DNA of 7,524 nt from CAZNER01 sp964572065. Its GTDB lineage: Bacteria; Patescibacteriota; Dojkabacteria; JAHIVN01. The stretch covers positions 1 through 7,524 of the forward strand of contig CAZNER010000091.1 in assembly GCA_964572065.1 (NCBI GenBank), in the 5' to 3' direction. Position numbers and translations under genes: made by a program. The notes under the pieces were generated by a model. The model worked only from the letters and a program-made list of their open reading frames with translations, made no database searches and had not been told where the DNA came from. Within the stretch, counting starts at the first letter, position 1. Each line of letters starts with the position of its first letter. This document shows, piece by piece, positions 5,859 to 7,524 of the stretch.

Positions 5859-6281
5859 CTAAAAGCTCTTCTCCTTATCTTTCATATCAAATAGAGTATG
5901 TATATTTATAGCTTCTGAATGGTCTAATTGAGATATAAAACCTAAATCAAATAAATACCATATTTGCCTTCGAGCGTACAAATGAGCGTATCGGTTATGT
6001 TTATTGCTCTTAATATTCCAGAGAAATCGATGGCGATCAAAGAAATCAGAATCATTAGTAATATCAGATTCAATAAAGAACGAGCGAAGCATATCATCAC
6101 ATCTTTCACAAATAATAAAGGATTTTTTATCTTGCCATAATTCTTTAGCTTTTAATAAGATATCTTGCGTATAGAACTTACCCAAGAAACACTTTCGATC
6201 TATGAATTTTTTGCAGATTTTACATTTTCTCTCTTGATAAGACTTTCCCCTCTTCGGACAATCTAACCGTTCATCAGTCAT
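5859..6281 (-). CDS. Zinc-finger protein of unknown function
   Basis: A 140-residue protein with Cys at about 8, then KCKICKKF (C20, C23), C31 and IICERC (C58, C61), consistent with one or two zinc-binding knuckles in the first half. The second half is helical, aromatic and basic (DRHRFLWNIKSNKHNRYAHLYARRQIWYLF). No family is recognised. ATG at 6279-6281 overlaps the end of the DUF3850 gene by eight bases, with AGGTG about ten bases upstream. Its last codons carry the Shine-Dalgarno of the radical SAM gene, so the two are likely co-translated. A zinc-dependent adaptor or nucleic-acid-binding role is plausible only by analogy. Confidence 0.7.
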   Translation of the reverse strand: MTDERLDCPKRGKSYQERKCKICKKFIDRKCFLGKFYTQDILLKAKELWQDKKSFIICERCDDMLRSFFIESDITNDSDFFDRHRFLWNIKSNKHNRYAHLYARRQIWYLFDLGFISQLDHSEAINIHTLFDMKDKEKSF

Positions 6282-6561
6282 TAGATATCCGCACCTTTTT
6301 ATTTATTTTAGGTAACTTCAAGCTCATAATACAGTAGCCTTCCAACAATCCAAAGGAGGGACCATTTAAGATGTAAATAACTTCTCCCTCTATTGTCCTA
6401 TTTGTGTAAACTTCTTTCTCTGGATCCCATTCCTCCAAAATCAGAATATCTCCTTTTTTATAATCTCGATCATTTTTCCTTAATTCAAACGTCTTATATC
6501 CTGATGAAACTACTTCGAAATATTCTTTCCATATTTTTAATTTGTGTATTTTAATGACCAT
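6274..6561 (-). CDS. DUF3850 / ASCH-like (PUA fold) protein
   Basis: A 95-residue protein starting at the ATG at 6559-6561, directly behind the purine-rich GGAGAGGAGGAGG. The start is decided by homology: HKLKIWKEYFEVVSSGYKTFELRKNDRDYKKGDILILEEWDP is the recognisable DUF3850 pattern (HxLKxWxxYF, G.KTFE.RKNDRD, GD.L.L.EWDP), and YILNGPSFGLLEGYCIMSL completes it. An upstream in-frame ATG at 6649-6651 would add 30 residues that are only the out-of-frame reading of the radical SAM duplicate, so I reject it. The family belongs to the ASCH/PUA-like superfamily and is common in phages; binding of RNA or modified nucleic acid is suspected but unproven. Confidence 0.88.
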   Translation of the reverse strand: MVIKIHKLKIWKEYFEVVSSGYKTFELRKNDRDYKKGDILILEEWDPEKEVYTNRTIEGEVIYILNGPSFGLLEGYCIMSLKLPKINKKVRISND

Positions 6562-6679
6562 CCTCCTCCTCTCCTTGGAATGAGGGAATACAATACTCAC
6601 ATTCAAATCTGCATCCAACGAATAGGTTCCATTGGTATTTCGAGTCCACATACATATTAGACTTATTTTCCTTTGGCAT
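6551..6679 (-). CDS. 42-residue truncated copy of the radical SAM N-terminus
   Basis: A frame from ATG 6677-6679 with GAGG nine bases upstream, overlapping the previous gene's end by 17 bases and the DUF3850 gene's start by 11. Residues 9-35 (MYVDSKYQWN, LFVGCRFECEYCIPSFQ) match the start of the 5174-5857 protein almost residue for residue, including the full Cys triad C23xxxC27xxC30. The copy then ends in Gly-Glu-Glu-Glu-Asp-Gly-His and a stop, where a purine-rich tract serves as the next gene's ribosome site. It may be a duplication remnant (pseudogene) or a small iron-sulphur/metal-binding peptide. The intact ribosome site and conserved cysteines favour translation. Confidence 0.6.
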   Translation of the reverse strand: MPKENKSNMYVDSKYQWNLFVGCRFECEYCIPSFQGEEEDGH

Positions 6680-7094
6680 TCTTTAGGACCTCATAAATCT
6701 TTTCATTTTTTTTTAGCATTCCTAAGGTTTTTTGCATGCTTTCAAATTCATCAATCAGAAAGTTATTCGGTTTCTCTTCCTTATACTTATTATATCGAGA
6801 TTCCCAAGCATTGAGATAATATTTTATCCCCTTAATCAGATTTCGATTATGTTCAAGACTTTCTCTGGCTAAATCTCTTACATCATCAAATGGAATGGTT
6901 CTACCTAGTAGTTTTACTTCTTTATTCATTGATTCGTAAGATCTGATAAGAGAGGGCTTTCTGTTTTTTTTGATTGTTTTAGGTGGTTTATGTGATGACA
7001 GTTCCTCATCTTCATCTTGAGATAAGTTGGATCCAACTTCTGAGGTTAGTTTGTCATCACACCCCATTAATGTACCAAAATTAAATTTAGGCAT
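6663..7094 (-). CDS. Helical protein encoded with the RHH regulator
   Basis: A 143-residue protein I do not recognise. The first ~50 residues are polar and probably disordered (acidic SQDEDEEL, then KPPKTIKKNRKPS). The remainder is predicted helical and charged, with long Lys/Glu/Asn-rich stretches (RDLARESLEHNRNLIKGIKYYLNAW, ESMQKTLGMLKKNEKIYEVLKNAKGK). ATG at 7092-7094 overlaps the stop of the RHH gene by eight bases, with GGAGG ten bases upstream, so the pair is translationally coupled. A small RHH protein plus helical partner is seen in plasmid partition, relaxosome and toxin-antitoxin pairs, but no motif decides among these. Two of the five TGTGATGACA motifs lie in this gene. Confidence 0.65.
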   Translation of the reverse strand: MPKFNFGTLMGCDDKLTSEVGSNLSQDEDEELSSHKPPKTIKKNRKPSLIRSYESMNKEVKLLGRTIPFDDVRDLARESLEHNRNLIKGIKYYLNAWESRYNKYKEEKPNNFLIDEFESMQKTLGMLKKNEKIYEVLKNAKGK

Positions 7095-7379
7095 TTTGTA
7101 TAGCCCTCCATAATTCTTGTACCCTTTCTATCTCATCTTCATTAAGATTCACTTGGATTCCTTTTTCAGCAAAAGGTTTAATCATTTTTCTTAAGATGGA
7201 TGTGTCAATTGTATTTGTGATGACGCTTTCTGAACTATTGTTAGGTGTCATCACACCCTCAAGAAGATAAGATGTCATTGATTTTTCTTGGTCTTTGGCT
7301 TTTTTTGATATTTCTTCCTTTACTGTTTTAGTTACCCGAAGATGAATATAAGCATCCTTTTTTTCTTTCTGTGATGACA
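6991..7379. repeat. Five dispersed copies of decamer TGTGATGACA
   Basis: Copies lie at 6991-7000 (plus orientation), 7052-7061 (minus), 7216-7225 (plus, last base differs), 7246-7255 (minus) and 7370-7379 (plus), so orientation alternates. All are inside the RHH gene and its partner; the 7370 copy covers the RHH start codon. They fall in different reading frames (coding for SSQ, VMT, VIT, CDDK, SSHK), so shared protein sequence does not explain them. The ATCAC core is also the core of the heptads bound by the RHH repressor Omega of Gram-positive plasmids; that similarity may be chance. Confidence 0.6.
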
Positions 7380-7380
7380 T
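7087..7380 (-). CDS. Ribbon-helix-helix (CopG/Arc-like) DNA-binding protein
   Basis: A 97-residue protein, first gene of the polycistron. Residues ~10-43 fit the ribbon-helix-helix fold: a strand AYIHLRVT, helix TVKEEISKKAKDQE, a turn, and helix SMTSYLLEGVM. Such proteins dimerise through the strand, which enters the DNA major groove. The C-terminal half is helical (LRKMIKPFAEKG, EDEIERVQELWRAI). ATG at 7378-7380 has GAGGT eight bases upstream. Position at the operon head behind an imperfect palindrome (7417-7433), plus repeated decamers in this and the next gene, suggests autoregulation or a plasmid-maintenance role. The family is assigned from pattern alone. Confidence 0.75.
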   Translation of the reverse strand: MSSQKEKKDAYIHLRVTKTVKEEISKKAKDQEKSMTSYLLEGVMTPNNSSESVITNTIDTSILRKMIKPFAEKGIQVNLNEDEIERVQELWRAIQNA

Positions 7381-7416
7381 TCTGTTTTACCTCTTTTTTT
7401 ATTATATTTCGGATCA

Positions 7417-7433
7417 GGGACCGATTCGATCCC
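7417..7433. promoter_or_regulatory. Imperfect palindrome, candidate operator
   Basis: GGGACCGATTCGATCCC has arms pairing at 7 of 8 positions around a central T; in the minus-strand transcript the eighth is a G-U pair. A second overlapping pair is GGATC (7411-7415) and GATCC (7428-7432). It lies between the two TATA-like elements and upstream of the RHH gene, where an autorepressor site would be expected. Binding by the RHH protein is inference. Confidence 0.4.
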
Positions 7434-7465
7434 CAAACTTCCGAGCATTTCGATTTGAAATATAA

Positions 7466-7478
7466 AATAAAAAAAAAT
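7466..7478 (-). terminator. T-rich tract, possible archaeal-type terminator of an upstream transcript
   Basis: On the minus strand a run of nine T (7469-7477) is followed by further T-rich sequence. Oligo-U tracts alone can end archaeal transcripts, so this could isolate the operon from genes to the right. It overlaps the TATA-like region, so it may simply be promoter AT-richness. Confidence 0.25.
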
Positions 7479-7524
7479 GGATTTAATTCTACATTATTTT
7501 TTTCTGAAAGGGGTCGCCTAATTT

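Larger units (their letters stand above)
7381..7524 (-). promoter_or_regulatory. Leader/promoter region of the minus-strand operon
   Basis: The only non-coding stretch of note. On the minus strand a TATA-like ATTTTATATTT lies at about 7458-7468. If used as an archaeal TATA box it would start transcription near 7437. A second AT-rich element ATATAATA (about 7400-7407) reads as an archaeal TATA with an A-rich BRE-like flank, or as a bacterial TATAAT without a good -35 box. GAGGT before the RHH ATG argues for a transcript with a leader, favouring the distal element. Which is used cannot be settled from sequence. Confidence 0.45.

Noticed and set aside
6562..6651. Upstream ATG extension of the DUF3850 gene
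   Set aside because: The extra 30 residues are the shifted-frame reading of the radical SAM duplicate, and the ATG at 6559-6561 has a strong ribosome site exactly where DUF3850 proteins begin.
1..7524. CRISPR array, tRNA or rRNA
   Set aside because: No regularly spaced direct repeats and no cloverleaf or rRNA-like stretch were seen; nearly all bases are accounted for by minus-strand genes.

Overview
The window is an AT-rich (roughly one third G+C by eye), tightly packed accessory region. Every convincing gene lies on the minus strand. Once non-ATG starts and short frames are restored, 16 genes run from 7380 to beyond position 1 with almost no spacing. Most neighbours overlap by a few bases or share stop/start bases, so the block reads as one long polycistron. 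The only sizeable non-coding stretch is the leader at 7381-7524. The gene content (two DNA methyltransferases, an HNH nuclease, a Gp37/Gp68-type radical SAM protein, MazG, DUF488, DUF3850 and ASCH-like proteins, an RHH regulator, many tiny genes) is typical of a plasmid, virus or other mobile element. The many Cys-pair zinc proteins, GGTG/GGAGG Shine-Dalgarno sites, AT-rich TATA-like leader and U-rich tracts fit an archaeal host best. A bacterial host is not excluded, and I cannot name the organism.

Layout in the direction of transcription. (1) 7524-7381: leader with TATA-like elements, a T9 tract and an imperfect palindrome. (2) 7380-6663: an RHH DNA-binding protein and an overlapping helical protein. 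Their coding sequence carries five copies of the decamer TGTGATGACA in alternating orientation. (3) 6679-5174: a 42-residue truncated copy of a radical SAM N-terminus, a DUF3850 protein, a zinc-finger protein and the full-length radical SAM protein. (4) 5172-3009: a D12-class adenine methyltransferase, a DUF488 protein, and a MazG-type pyrophosphohydrolase between two zinc fingers. (5) 3006-2635: three tiny genes: a cationic peptide, a helical peptide and a 34-residue peptide. (6) 2631-689: a zinc-rich HNH endonuclease, an ASCH/PUA-like protein and a TSPPYW-type DNA methyltransferase. (7) 692-1: the 5' part of an unrecognised gene that leaves the window.

The most unusual feature is translational. 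Four genes (the 34-residue peptide, HNH, TSPPYW methyltransferase and the leftmost gene) have no ATG, GTG or TTG where the protein must begin, but each has an in-frame ATA a short distance after a good Shine-Dalgarno. In three of them ATA overlaps the upstream stop as ATAA or ATAG, like the usual ATGA coupling. These three junctions share a 16-bp element, identical at 690-705 and 1520-1535 and 13/16 matched at 2737-2752. It holds the Shine-Dalgarno, the upstream C-terminus (VDNP or VSNP) and the ATA, and two copies exactly bracket the methyltransferase gene. Two partial gene duplications (the radical SAM N-terminus and the leader of the leftmost gene) show that the locus is reshuffled in modules.

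Functionally the set looks like nucleic-acid modification and restriction or counter-defence: methyltransferases, a radical SAM enzyme, an NTP pyrophosphohydrolase, PUA-fold readers and a nuclease. That joint role is inference from family membership and gene order; nothing in the window proves a pathway.
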